From assembly GCF_014287675.1 (NCBI RefSeq), contig NZ_JACOPQ010000005.1, forward strand, positions 124,001 through 188,000: a DNA stretch of 64,000 nucleotides, in the 5' to 3' direction. The position numbers were made by a program, and so were the translations under genes. The notes beneath the pieces are model-generated. The model was not told where the DNA came from, did not search any database, and was given only the letters and a program-made list of their open reading frames with translations. This DNA is from Lawsonibacter faecis. Its GTDB lineage: Bacteria; Bacillota; Clostridia; Oscillospirales; Oscillospiraceae. Shown piece after piece: positions 48,658-56,831 of this stretch (positions are counted from its first letter, which is position 1; every line of letters begins with the position of its first letter).

Positions 48658-49251
48658 ATGGCGAGAGGCAAGCGGGAGCTGCGGCCTGAGGCGGAGCGTA
48701 AGGACATCACCGGCGCCCAGTCCTTCCAGTTGGATCTCTACTTCTGGCTCCAGACCTTCACCTTTATTCTGGTGACTCTGATTCTGGTGTTCACCTTTGT
48801 GGGCCGTCTCATCGGCGTGGACGGCAGCTCCATGGTGCCCACCCTGCACGACGGGGACAAGCTGGTTCTCCAGAGCCTGGGCTATACTCCCACCCAGGGG
48901 GACGTGGTGGTCCTCAACAAGCATTTCGACGCCGCCCAGGCCCCAATCGTCAAGCGTGTCATTGCCGTGGGCGGCCAGACCGTGGATATCGACTACGCCG
49001 CCGGCACCGTCACCGTGGACGGCGTAAAGCTCAGCGAGCCCTATATCAACGAGTTCATGCTCGCCCCCACCGACTCCCGCATGGGCAACGAGCATGTGGT
49101 GGTGCCCGAGGGTTCCATCTTCGTCATGGGAGATAACCGCAACCACTCGGCGGACAGCCGGGACCTGACCCTGGGCACGGTGGACGAGCGCTATGTGCTG
49201 GGCTGCGCCCGGCTGGTCCTTTTTCCCTTTGGGAATTTCGGCAAGATTTAA
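48658..49251 (+). CDS. lepB: Type I signal peptidase, copy 1
   Basis: This 197-residue membrane protease has an N-terminal anchor (about 31-53). The catalytic Ser58 lies in GVDGSSMVPTL, the catalytic Lys99 in VKRVIAVGGQ, and GDNRNHSADSR is present. It cleaves signal peptides of exported proteins, such as the two lipoprotein-like proteases and SpoIID nearby (lipoproteins themselves use LspA). GGAGGTGG precedes ATG 48658. The gene is followed after 19 nt by a close paralogue. The central about 95 nt are nearly identical in the two. Confidence 0.93.
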   Translation: MARGKRELRPEAERKDITGAQSFQLDLYFWLQTFTFILVTLILVFTFVGRLIGVDGSSMVPTLHDGDKLVLQSLGYTPTQGDVVVLNKHFDAAQAPIVKRVIAVGGQTVDIDYAAGTVTVDGVKLSEPYINEFMLAPTDSRMGNEHVVVPEGSIFVMGDNRNHSADSRDLTLGTVDERYVLGCARLVLFPFGNFGKI

Positions 49252-49270
49252 CTTTTGGAGGCTGCCTATC

Positions 49271-49849
49271 GTGGACGAGACCCTGAACAACCCGGCGCAG
49301 GAGGAAGAGGATTCCGGCTTCGCCCGTGCCCTTTACGACTGGCTTCAGGCCCTGGCCGTGGCGCTGGTCTGCATCATCCTCATCTTCGTATTTGTCGGCC
49401 GCTTCATCTATGTGGACGGCGACTCCATGAACCCCACCCTCTGGGACAAGGACATGATGGTGGTCCAGACCCTGGGGTACACCCCGGCCCAGGGGGATGT
49501 GGTGGTCCTTACCAAATACTTTGCCAACGTCCGCGGTCCCATCGTCAAACGGGTTATCGCCGTGGGCGGACAGACCGTGGACATCGACTACGACGCCGGC
49601 ACCGTCACCGTGGACGGCGTAAAGCTCAGCGAGCCCTATATCAAGGAGCCCATGCAGCAGCCCTTTGACTCCCGCATGGGCAATGAGCATGTGGTGGTGC
49701 CCGAGGGCTCGGTCTTCGTCATGGGCGACAACCGCAACAACTCCTCCGACAGCCGCTTCCTGGAGCTGGGCACGGTGGACGAGCGGTACGTCATCGGCCG
49801 GGCGTTCTTTGTCGCCCTGCCCTTCGGGCATTTCGGAATGATAGAGTAA
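49271..49849 (+). CDS. Type I signal peptidase, copy 2
   Basis: This 192-residue paralogue has an anchor (about 25-46), Ser52 in YVDGDSMNPTL, Lys93 in VKRVIAVGGQ, and GDNRNNSSDSR. GTG 49271 has TTGGAGG at 9-nt spacing. The N-terminus is acidic (AQEEEDSG), unlike copy 1. Near-identity of the middle parts against divergent ends suggests recent gene conversion. A perfect terminator follows the stop. Confidence 0.93.
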   Translation: MDETLNNPAQEEEDSGFARALYDWLQALAVALVCIILIFVFVGRFIYVDGDSMNPTLWDKDMMVVQTLGYTPAQGDVVVLTKYFANVRGPIVKRVIAVGGQTVDIDYDAGTVTVDGVKLSEPYIKEPMQQPFDSRMGNEHVVVPEGSVFVMGDNRNNSSDSRFLELGTVDERYVIGRAFFVALPFGHFGMIE

Positions 49850-49850
49850 G

Positions 49851-49886
49851 AAAGAGAGACGCCCGGCCGGGCGTCTCTCTTTCTCT
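49851..49886 (+). terminator. Terminator after the signal peptidases
   Basis: AAAGAGAGACGCCCGG followed directly by its complement (49851-49882), then TCTC. Confidence 0.8.
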
Positions 49887-49894
49887 TATTTTCA

Positions 49895-49985
49895 CCGGAT
49901 ACGGCCCGTGCGGGCCGTATCCGGCCAGCAGCCGTGTGAGGGCGCCCTCTTTAGGAAGGCGCCCTCGCGCTTTGCGCCAGCGCCG
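49895..49985 (-). other. Two hairpins downstream of the C39-like gene
   Basis: CCGGATACGGCCCG/CGGGCCGTATCCGG (49895-49924) and GAGGGCGCC/GGCGCCCTC (49937-49966). The first is long and perfect and could stop minus-strand transcripts, although there is no strong U-tract. Confidence 0.4.
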
Positions 49986-49989
49986 CCTC

Positions 49990-50829
49990 TTACGCCGCCG
50001 GCCAGGCCGCCAGATACAGCATATCGCTGCCGCCCTCCGCCTCCGGAAACGCGCCGTACATGCTGAAATTGTAGAGGAACCGCTCGGCGGGGTAAATGCC
50101 GTAGCCGTCCTGATTGTGGTCGGTGGTGTCATAGGGGTCGGCCACGATGAACACGTCGTCCTGCTCGGTCTCAGTGCCCATGTCGTCGTAGCCGATGATA
50201 ATTTGCCAGTGGCCGCCCCAGTCGTTCCATGCCACCATAACGGGCTGTCCCTGGGCCAGATACGACCGGACGTCCTCCATCCAGATCTCCGGCTCGTCCA
50301 GAGTCGTCTTATAGGTAAAGCCGCCCACTCCGTCGAAGATGTCCATGGCCTGCCGCAGGGTGGTCCCCGGGTAGTCGGCCAGTTCGCCGGTGAGCTCGTG
50401 CCGCAGACCGGCCAGGGTCTCCTCGTTCCAGTCCCCGGTCCTGCCGTACCAGTCCAGCACCATGAGGGCGCAGGCCACGCCGCAGCTCCACTCGCTGCTC
50501 TGCTGGATGGTCCTGAAGCCGGTGAGGATGGTCAGGGTATCGGTGGACTCCATGCGGTAGAAATCAGGGTGCCTGAAGTAGGGGGAGTCCTCATGGTCTC
50601 CCGCCCGCTCCACGCTGTCCGCCCCGTCCTCGGGGGAGATGTCGGCGGCGTGGGGAATCTTCATCTCGTCGGTGAAGTTTTCGGCTGTTTGGATGTTTGT
50701 CGGATTGGCATCCTCAGGGGATGTTTGGGCCGCCCCGGGCGACTGCGTCCCTCCGCCGTTTTCCGCGCACCCGGCCGTCAGGCCGAGCGCCAGCGCCAAG
50801 GTCAGTGCCAGAGTGACTGCTTTTTTCAT
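49990..50829 (-). CDS. Lipoprotein with C39/papain-like cysteine peptidase domain
   Basis: This 279-residue protein has a lipobox LTAGC (Cys21), an acidic/polar linker (about 25-85) and a peptidase_C39_2-like domain (about 100-275). The putative catalytic Cys116 lies in SSEWSCGVACALM, with His207 in GGHWQIIIGYD and Asp231 in VADPYD. ATG 50829 has AAAGGAGA upstream. It would be tethered outside the membrane. Substrate unknown; it could be a bacteriocin-like maturase, but there is no ABC transporter fusion. Confidence 0.82.
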   Translation of the reverse strand: MKKAVTLALTLALALGLTAGCAENGGGTQSPGAAQTSPEDANPTNIQTAENFTDEMKIPHAADISPEDGADSVERAGDHEDSPYFRHPDFYRMESTDTLTILTGFRTIQQSSEWSCGVACALMVLDWYGRTGDWNEETLAGLRHELTGELADYPGTTLRQAMDIFDGVGGFTYKTTLDEPEIWMEDVRSYLAQGQPVMVAWNDWGGHWQIIIGYDDMGTETEQDDVFIVADPYDTTDHNQDGYGIYPAERFLYNFSMYGAFPEAEGGSDMLYLAAWPAA

Positions 50830-50964
50830 CTCTCGATCTCCTTTAATTTCCGATTTCGTGCCTTTTGGCACGATGAAGCAATTATACGGGCCGCCGTCCC
50901 GGGGCGCAATGCATTTTATTTCCAATCCTCGAGTCGTTTTTATAATTTAAATTGTCAAAGTAAT

Positions 50965-51005
50965 GAAATCAAAAAGCGACGGCGGGAAACGTTTCCCGCC
51001 GCCGT
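50965..51005 (-). terminator. Terminator after the 51019 gene
   Basis: On the minus strand, CGGCGGGAAACGTTTCCCGCCG sits inside a GGCGGCGGG-type stem and is followed by CGCTTTTTG. It lies 14 nt past the minus-strand stop. Confidence 0.75.
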
Positions 51006-51018
51006 GCCCTGTCTTTGC

Positions 51019-51369
51019 TTACTCCACAGTGATGTCCACCGAACGATTGGTCAGGCTGTTGCGGATGGCCTGCAGGATATCGCCATGGGCGTCCCGGAGG
51101 GAGATGGCGGCGCCGGACGCCACATCCACCAGCATCTCCTTCTCCTCCCTGCTCAGCGCGACGTACTTCCGCTGATCCGCCGCGTCCTTGTTTTCGGTCT
51201 TCAGGGGGCAACCGTTCTTGCCGGTATGGCTCTGGAACCACGCCTCCACGTTCCCATTTGGTCTGCCAGCCGTCGATTTCGGCGGGGTTGCTGCATCGGT
51301 ATCGGTGTCCTCCGCCCCCGGCCCGAACGTCCGGATTCTGTCCTCCAAAATCTTTGTGCACTCCGACAC
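51019..51369 (-). CDS. Hypothetical acidic protein, start uncertain
   Basis: The frame is open from GTG 51387, but a promoter (51372-51400) overlaps that codon. Translation must therefore begin later; GTG 51369 is listed and no clear RBS fits any start. The protein has about 116 residues, is rich in Asp/Thr/Ala in the first half, and has an RKYVALSREEKEMLVDVASGAAISLRDAHGDIL segment in the second half. A promoter and a perfect terminator support a real transcription unit. No family recognised. Confidence 0.45.
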   Translation of the reverse strand: MSECTKILEDRIRTFGPGAEDTDTDAATPPKSTAGRPNGNVEAWFQSHTGKNGCPLKTENKDAADQRKYVALSREEKEMLVDVASGAAISLRDAHGDILQAIRNSLTNRSVDITVE

Positions 51370-51371
51370 AG

Positions 51372-51400
51372 TTTTTATTCTTGACACGCTTTTATGTCAA
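51372..51400 (-). promoter_or_regulatory. Promoter for the 51019 gene
   Basis: On the minus strand, TTGACA (51400-51395) and TAAAAA (51377-51372) are separated by 17 bp. Confidence 0.6.
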
Positions 51401-51434
51401 CCCAGACTGCATAGGGCAGGTTTTCACCTGCCTG

Positions 51435-51472
51435 TTATCCACTGTGGAAAACCCTGTGGACAATGTGGAAAA
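51435..51472 (+). other. Cluster of DnaA-box-like 9-mers
   Basis: Four overlapping or adjacent near-consensus DnaA boxes: TTATCCACT 51435-51443, TGTGGAAAA 51443-51451, TGTGGACAA 51455-51463 and TGTGGAAAA 51464-51472. The last three are reverse-orientation forms of TTNTCCACA. AT-rich DNA follows (51480-51535). No dnaA, dnaN or rpmH gene is near. Confidence 0.5.
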
Positions 51473-51590
51473 CCCCGTACTTTCTCACTTTACAAAATTT
51501 TTACAGCCCCTTTTTAATGGATATGGGACTGTATACAGAGCGTACAAAGTCCGTTATCTGTCCCCCACTCACCCCGTCAGGCTGGCCCAT

Positions 51591-51619
51591 TTGACAGCAC
51601 GGGAATGGAGCTATATAAT
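51591..51619 (+). promoter_or_regulatory. Perfect consensus promoter for the subtilisin-like gene
   Basis: TTGACA 51591-51596 and TATAAT 51614-51619 are separated by exactly 17 bp. Confidence 0.82.
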
Positions 51620-51672
51620 GCTTGGTATCCTGAGGAACATTTTGATACGGATGAAGAAAGGACGGCCTGCAG

Positions 51673-52776
51673 ATGGAACACAAGAAGATATTGCTGTGTG
51701 TGCCTTTGGTGCTGTTGCTGCTGACTGCTTGTGAGTCTGAAAAAGAAGCGCCCGCCTTAACTGTGAACCCATATGACGATATCCGCGCTTCAACCTGGTC
51801 GGGCGACAATAAAAGCGTCTATGAAGAGAGTGACTACAGCAGAGATGATATTTTTACTTTTACGTTTAATGAAGGAACTGTCTTAAAAGGCAGCGAGGAC
51901 CTTCAGGCCCAGATGATGGAGGAGGGCAAAGACCCCGGCCTGGGAGTCCGGTCCATTCATGAGCAGGGGATCACCGGGGCAGGCGTCCATGTGGCAATTA
52001 TCGATCAAAACCTCTTGACGGATCACCCCGAATTTGCCGGTAAAATCGCTGCCTATCATGATACCGGCTGTGAAACGGACGAAAACCGCGGCTCCATGCA
52101 CGGCCCCGCGGTAACAAGCATTCTGGTGGGCGAGACCCTCGGCGTCGCCCCCGGAGCCGACGTCTACTATGCCGCAGCGCCCTCATGGAAATGTGACAGC
52201 CAGTATTACGCAGAGGGGCTTTATTGGATCATTGAGGAAAACAAAAAGCTGCCTGAGGGCGAAAAAATACGGGTCGTCTCGGTTTCGGCTGCCCCCTCCG
52301 GCCCTGGCTCTCCGTTTACTGAAAACCTGGATATGTGGGACGAAGCCCTTGCCGCCGCGAAAGACGAGGGGATTCTTGTTTTGGACTGCCGCTCCGATGC
52401 GGAGACAGGCATCATCGCTCCCGCCTACTATGACCGTGCCCACCGCGAGGACCCTGCCATGTGCGTCGGCGGTTTTCCGAGCTCAACGTATCAGATTCCC
52501 GCTGCCCAAATCGGCGCTCCCACCTCTTACAGGACGGTAGCCGAAGAATACTCAAAGGGTTCGCCGTCCTACCAGTATACCGGGCAGGGCGGTCTGAGCT
52601 GGGGCATACCTTACGCGGCAGGCGTGTTGGCTCTGGGCTGGCAGGTAAATCCCGACCTGAGCAACGAGCAAATCGTTCAGCTTCTCTTTGATACCTGCTC
52701 CACAGGGACAAACGGCAGCAATATCGTCCATCCGACCGCGTTTATCGCCGCCGTTCAGGACACGCTGCAGCCGTAA
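51673..52776 (+). CDS. Lipoprotein subtilisin-like (S8) serine protease
   Basis: This 367-residue protein has a lipobox LLLTAC (Cys20). The S8 triad is Asp111 in VAIIDQNLL, His143 in SMHGPAVTS (HGxxV) and Ser309 in GLSWGIPYAAG, where the usual GTSxAxP is changed to GLSWGIP. A short prodomain-like region (about 30-100) precedes. GAAAGGA precedes ATG 51673. The codon use is less GC-rich than that of neighbours, so horizontal acquisition is possible. Substrate unknown; it faces outside the membrane, like the C39-like neighbour. Confidence 0.85.
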   Translation: MEHKKILLCVPLVLLLLTACESEKEAPALTVNPYDDIRASTWSGDNKSVYEESDYSRDDIFTFTFNEGTVLKGSEDLQAQMMEEGKDPGLGVRSIHEQGITGAGVHVAIIDQNLLTDHPEFAGKIAAYHDTGCETDENRGSMHGPAVTSILVGETLGVAPGADVYYAAAPSWKCDSQYYAEGLYWIIEENKKLPEGEKIRVVSVSAAPSGPGSPFTENLDMWDEALAAAKDEGILVLDCRSDAETGIIAPAYYDRAHREDPAMCVGGFPSSTYQIPAAQIGAPTSYRTVAEEYSKGSPSYQYTGQGGLSWGIPYAAGVLALGWQVNPDLSNEQIVQLLFDTCSTGTNGSNIVHPTAFIAAVQDTLQP

Positions 52777-52825
52777 AAAAATATAGGCGGCATCGTTACA
52801 ATAACGATGCCGCCTATATTTTTTG
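52776..52825 (+). terminator. Terminator after the subtilisin-like gene
   Basis: AAAAAATATAGGCGGCATCGTTA with a CAA loop and a perfect complement ending in TTTTTT. A and T tracts allow bidirectional use. Confidence 0.88.
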
Positions 52826-52867
52826 AGTTCGATCGGCGTGCCGCAGCAATGCAAATGGTGCCGGCGG

Positions 52868-52964
52868 CGCCCCGGGCTATTTCAGCCGCGCTGCAATCAC
52901 CTGCGCCACCTTGACCCCAGACGCGCCCGCCTGGGCCAGCCCCCTCGTCACGCCCGCGCCGTCG
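52868..52964 (-). pseudogene. Duplicated 3' end of the flavoprotein gene at 53082
   Basis: This 97-nt segment matches 53073-53169 with two substitutions. It includes the last about 29 codons and the stop region of the dehydrogenase. The two are offset by 205 nt. No start or RBS precedes it, so it is a gene-end fragment and not an ORF. A plus-strand terminator-like hairpin (CCCCCGGGGCC-aag-GGCCCCGGGGG, 52969-52993) follows it. Confidence 0.8.
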
Positions 52965-52967
52965 TTT

Positions 52968-53000
52968 CCCCCGGGGCCAAGGCCCCGGGGGAGCCTTTTT
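52968..53000 (+). terminator. Terminator-like hairpin between the two gene-end copies
   Basis: CCCCCGGGGCC, an AAG loop and GGCCCCGGGGG, then AGCCTTTTTT on the plus strand. No plus-strand gene needs it except possible read-through from 52776. Confidence 0.65.
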
Positions 53001-53081
53001 TATTTCATCCGCGACGGCGGGAGTAAATCCCGCCTGCGGCAATTCTCCGCTGCGCTGTGAATGGATCGGCGACGCCCCGGG

Positions 53082-54482
53082 CTATCTCAGCCGCGCTGCG
53101 ATCACCTGCGCCACCTTGACCCCAGACGCGCCCGCCTGGGCCAGCCCCCTCGTCACGCCCGCGCCGTCGCCGATGGCGAAGAAATTGTCCATGGCGGTCT
53201 CCAGCTCGCCGGAGAGGGCCAGCCGGGAGGAGTAGAACTTCACCTCCGCGCCGTAGAGCAGGGTATCGTAATTGGCGGTGCCGGGGGCCAGCTTGTCCAG
53301 CTGATAGATCATCTCGATGATGTCGTCCAGCTGCCGTTTGGGCAGGGCCAGGGACAGGTCGCCGGGCACGGCGGCGGTGAGCGTGGGCCGGACAAAGGAC
53401 TTGCTCATCCGGTGCTCGTTGGTGCGGATGCCCGCCACCAGGTCACCAAACCGCTGGACCAGCACGCCCCCCGCCAGCATGTTGGAGAGGGAGGCGATGT
53501 GCTTGCCGTAGCGGTAGGGCTCGTTGAAGGGGGAGGTAAAGCGGTTGCTCACCAGCAGGGCGAAGTTGGTGTTCTCGCTCTGGAGGGCGGGGTCGGAGTA
53601 GGAGTGGCCGTTGACGGTGTTAATGCCCTCCACGTTCTCCGCCACCACATGGCCGTAGGGGTTCATACAGAAGGTGCGCACCTGGTCGCCGTAGCCCTTG
53701 GTGCGGTAGACCAGCTTGGACTCGTACACCACGTCGGTGATGTGCTCGAACACCTTGGCGGGCACCTCCACCCGGACGCCGATATCCACCTGGTTGTTGA
53801 TAAGCTCAATACCCAGCCCCTTGCACTGGTTGGCAAACCACTCCGCGCCGGAGCGCCCGGGCGCAGCGATGAAGTAGGTGCACTCCACCGTGTCCCCCTT
53901 CTCGGTGGTCAGGCGGTAGCCCTTCTCCCCGATGGCCTCAATTCTGGTCACGGCGGTGCGGAACCGGAACTCCACGCCCTGCCTGGCCGTCTCGTAAATG
54001 CTCTGGAGGATTTTTAGGTTGTTCTCCGTGCCCAGATGCTTACACCGGGCCTGGAGGAGGTGGAGGTCGAACTCCAGCGCCTTTTTCTCCAGAGCCTGCG
54101 CCTCGGGGGTGGAGGTGGAATAGACCTTGTCGGTGGCCCCGTGCTCCATGTTGATGGAGTCCACGTAGCTGATAAGGTCCATAACCTCCTCCTTGGGCAT
54201 GAAGTCGGTGAGCCAGCCGCCAAACTCGGTGGTGAAGTTGTACTTGCCGTCGGAGAAGGCTCCCGCGCCGCCGAAGCCGCACATGGTATCGCAAATCTTG
54301 CAGTGGATGCACTCCTTCACCTTACCCGCCACGATGGGGCAGCTGCGGCTGTAAATGTCGGCGCCCTGGTCGATGGCGACCACCTTAAGGCCGGGGCAGC
54401 GGCGCATCAGCTCGTATCCGGCGAAAATACCGGCCTCGCCGCAGCCGAGGATGGCAACGTCATAGCGTGAATTCATGTGCAT
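53082..54482 (-). CDS. FAD-dependent NAD(P)-utilising dehydrogenase / geranylgeranyl-reductase-like flavoprotein
   Basis: This 466-residue protein has the dinucleotide fold VAILGCGEAGIFAGYELM (about 8-25), a cysteine-rich patch KECIHCKICDTMCGFGGAGAFSDGKYN (about 56-82), and a C-terminal FFAIGDGAGVTRGLAQAGASG FAD motif. This matches the uncharacterised FAD-dependent dehydrogenases (COG2509-like). ATG 54482 and ATG 54476 are both possible; AAAGGG supports the first slightly better. It stands alone, with no partner. Its 3' end is duplicated in 52868-52964. Substrate unknown. Confidence 0.83.
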   Translation of the reverse strand: MHMNSRYDVAILGCGEAGIFAGYELMRRCPGLKVVAIDQGADIYSRSCPIVAGKVKECIHCKICDTMCGFGGAGAFSDGKYNFTTEFGGWLTDFMPKEEVMDLISYVDSINMEHGATDKVYSTSTPEAQALEKKALEFDLHLLQARCKHLGTENNLKILQSIYETARQGVEFRFRTAVTRIEAIGEKGYRLTTEKGDTVECTYFIAAPGRSGAEWFANQCKGLGIELINNQVDIGVRVEVPAKVFEHITDVVYESKLVYRTKGYGDQVRTFCMNPYGHVVAENVEGINTVNGHSYSDPALQSENTNFALLVSNRFTSPFNEPYRYGKHIASLSNMLAGGVLVQRFGDLVAGIRTNEHRMSKSFVRPTLTAAVPGDLSLALPKRQLDDIIEMIYQLDKLAPGTANYDTLLYGAEVKFYSSRLALSGELETAMDNFFAIGDGAGVTRGLAQAGASGVKVAQVIAARLR

Positions 54483-54598
54483 CTATCCCTTTTATCATAA
54501 ATTGCGGGCCATACCGGTCCATGATAAGTATACCATAGGCTGTCAAGGAATTGCCACGAAAAAACATAAAAAAGTACCAAGAACTCCGGCTTTCTCTC

Positions 54599-54627
54599 TT
54601 ACAGGACCATGTCCGCCCGATTACAAT
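54599..54627 (+). promoter_or_regulatory. Possible promoter for the NMT1-ABC operon
   Basis: TTACAG 54599-54604 and TACAAT 54622-54627 are separated by 17 bp. The leader (54640-54700) can form CAGCCGGGA/TCCCGGCCTG and GGGGCCGG/CCGGCCCC. Confidence 0.4.
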
Positions 54628-54740
54628 AGTGGTACAGCCGGGAAGGGACGCCGCGTACGAAATAAGGGGCCGGACCGGCCCCTGCACCTTTCACTCCCGG
54701 CCTGTTCCCATCCCCCACTCAATTCAGGAGGTATCCGAAT

Positions 54741-55904
54741 ATGAAACGTATGCTCTCTCTTGCCCTCGCCCTGATGCTGATCCTGTCCCTGGCCGCCTGC
54801 GCCGGGGACCCTCAGACCGCCTCCCCCGACCCGTCCCCCTCCACTGCCTCCACGCCTTCCCAGGAGGAGATTGACGCCCTGAACGAAAAGTATGGACTTG
54901 AGAGGCCGCAGAATACCGCTTCCGCCGCGGGCGACAGCGCCGAGACCTACACCCTCACCGTGGGCCAGATGGGCACGGGCATCAAGGCCGCCATGGTGGT
55001 CCTGGCCCATGAAATGGGCTACTATGAGGAGGAGGGGCTCAGTGTGGAGCTTTCGCAGATCTCCAACCTGAACGACGGCCTCACCGCCATCACCCTGGGC
55101 AAGCTGGACGTACTCCCCTTCGGGGTCATTCCCACCTGCACCTTCGTCTCCCAGGGGGCGGACCTGACGGTCATCGGCGGCACCATTGCCGAGGGCAGCG
55201 CCTGCGTGGCCCTGCCGGAGCGTGAGGCGGAGTTCCAGGAGCTAAAGGGCTTCGAGGGCAAGACCGTGGCCTGCGTCCGCCCCGAGACCGGCCACATGAT
55301 CATGAAGGACCAGATGCGCCGGGCCGGCGTGGATATGGACACGGTCACCTTCACCGAGCTGGACGGCTTCCAGAGCGTGGTGGAGGCCGTCCTCAAGGGC
55401 GCGGCCGACGTGGGCTTTGTCAACAGCGGCTTTGAGCAGAACGCCGAGACCCAGGGCCTGGTCGTCCCCTTCTTTGTGGGGGATTACGCCCCCAACGCCG
55501 TTTGCTGCCGCCAGACCACCTCCGGCGCGGTCATCGCCGAGAAGCGCCCCGCCCTGGTCCGCTTTGAAATCGCCAACCTCCGGGCCATGAAGCTGATGTA
55601 CGACGACCCGGACACCACCATCGCCAAGCTGGCCGCCTTCTCCGGTCAGAGCGAGGACTATGTGCGCTACTGCATCTACGACGGCTGCATGAAGATATCT
55701 ATGGACCCCTCCCTGAACCGGGTGGTGGACTTCTATAACGTTATGAAGGCCAACGGCGACATCGACGCCTCCGCCCCCGACAATATGGACGGGCATGTGG
55801 ACCCATCCATCTATTTGGACGCACTCTCCATCGTCCTGGAACGCTACCCTGACGACGCCCACCTCCAGGATATGATGTCCCAGTACTCCGTCAACAACGA
55901 GTAG
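54741..55904 (+). CDS. ABC transporter substrate-binding lipoprotein (NMT1/THI5 / TauA-SsuA type)
   Basis: This 387-residue protein has a lipobox LSLAAC, a Ser/Pro/Thr-rich linker (about 21-65) and an NMT1/SsuA-like domain (about 70-370; LTVGQMGTGIKAAMVVLAHEMGYYEEEGLSVEL, GKLDVLPFGVIPTC). This class delivers nitrate, sulphonates, thiamine precursors or other small organics to a type II-like importer. RBS AGGAGGT precedes ATG 54741. It heads a five-gene operon, with ATPase and permease next. Substrate not predictable. Confidence 0.88.
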   Translation: MKRMLSLALALMLILSLAACAGDPQTASPDPSPSTASTPSQEEIDALNEKYGLERPQNTASAAGDSAETYTLTVGQMGTGIKAAMVVLAHEMGYYEEEGLSVELSQISNLNDGLTAITLGKLDVLPFGVIPTCTFVSQGADLTVIGGTIAEGSACVALPEREAEFQELKGFEGKTVACVRPETGHMIMKDQMRRAGVDMDTVTFTELDGFQSVVEAVLKGAADVGFVNSGFEQNAETQGLVVPFFVGDYAPNAVCCRQTTSGAVIAEKRPALVRFEIANLRAMKLMYDDPDTTIAKLAAFSGQSEDYVRYCIYDGCMKISMDPSLNRVVDFYNVMKANGDIDASAPDNMDGHVDPSIYLDALSIVLERYPDDAHLQDMMSQYSVNNE

Positions 55905-56060
55905 CCTGCGTCTAACCAGGGGACAGCTCCCCCCAGCCTGCTACGCCGCCGGGTCCGTGTCGGCGGGCTCCGCCCGCCCCGGCTGTGAAACCCCCGGCCA
56001 TCACATTCACGGTAAGCCCGTCCGTCCTCTGCCGTTCATATTTCATGAGGAGGCCGTCCC

Positions 56061-56825
56061 ATGCCCGCCATTGATATTCAAAACCTGACCTTCCGGTATC
56101 CGGGGGACTCGCGCCCGGTGCTGGATCACCTGTCCCTCACAGTGGAGGACGGCGCTTTTCTGAGCGTCATCGGCCCCTCGGGCTGCGGCAAGTCCACCCT
56201 GCTGCGGCTCATCTCGGGTCTCTCCCTGCCGGACGGGGGCTGCGTGACCATCGGCGGCCAGCCGGTGACCGGCCCCGGCCCCGGCCGGGCCATCGTCTTC
56301 CAGCAGGGCGGCCTTTTCCCCTGGCTCACCGTCCGGGGCAACGTGGCCTTTGCCCTGCGGAAGGCGGACGCGTCCCTCACCCGGCAGCAGGCCAACGACC
56401 GCGCCGCCGCCGCCCTGGTCCGGGTGGGCCTGGGGGACGACCTCCACCGCTACCCCGGGGAGCTCTCCGGCGGCATGGCCCAGCGGGTGGCCATCGCCCG
56501 GGCCCTCACCATGGGGGGCGACCTGCTGCTGCTGGACGAGCCCTTCGGCGCCCTGGACCCCAAAAACCGCCAGGCCCTTCAGCAGCTTCTGCTGGACCTC
56601 TGGGAGTCCGAGCGGAAGACGGTGGTCCTGGTCACCCACGACATCGACGAAGCCATCATCCTCTCCGACCGCATCGCCTTCTTCCGCCCCGGCGGGCTGC
56701 GGCTGACTTTGCCGGTGGACTTCCCCAGGCCCCGGGTCCCGGCCGCCCTCCTCACCTCCGCCGCGGGCTGCGCCATCCGCAAGCGGCTCATCGGCCTCTT
56801 CTATGAGTACGGAGAGGCGGTGTAG
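56061..56825 (+). CDS. ABC transporter ATP-binding protein (SsuB/TauB-like)
   Basis: This 254-residue importer ATPase has Walker A GPSGCGKSTLLR (about 36-47), Q-loop FQQGGLFPW, signature LSGGMAQRVAIARAL, Walker B LLLLDEPFGALDP and H-loop VLVTHDIDEA. The motifs are all canonical, unlike the two exporter ATPases in this window. It starts after a 156-nt gap behind the binding-protein gene. It is followed 7 nt later by the permease. A typical energiser of NMT1-type importers. Confidence 0.92.
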   Translation: MPAIDIQNLTFRYPGDSRPVLDHLSLTVEDGAFLSVIGPSGCGKSTLLRLISGLSLPDGGCVTIGGQPVTGPGPGRAIVFQQGGLFPWLTVRGNVAFALRKADASLTRQQANDRAAAALVRVGLGDDLHRYPGELSGGMAQRVAIARALTMGGDLLLLDEPFGALDPKNRQALQQLLLDLWESERKTVVLVTHDIDEAIILSDRIAFFRPGGLRLTLPVDFPRPRVPAALLTSAAGCAIRKRLIGLFYEYGEAV

Positions 56826-56831
56826 CGCGGC

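Noticed and set aside
51388..51672. Chromosomal origin of replication
   Set aside because: DnaA-like 9-mers are present, but dnaA, dnaN, rpmH and parAB-type neighbours are missing, so only a DnaA-box cluster is claimed.
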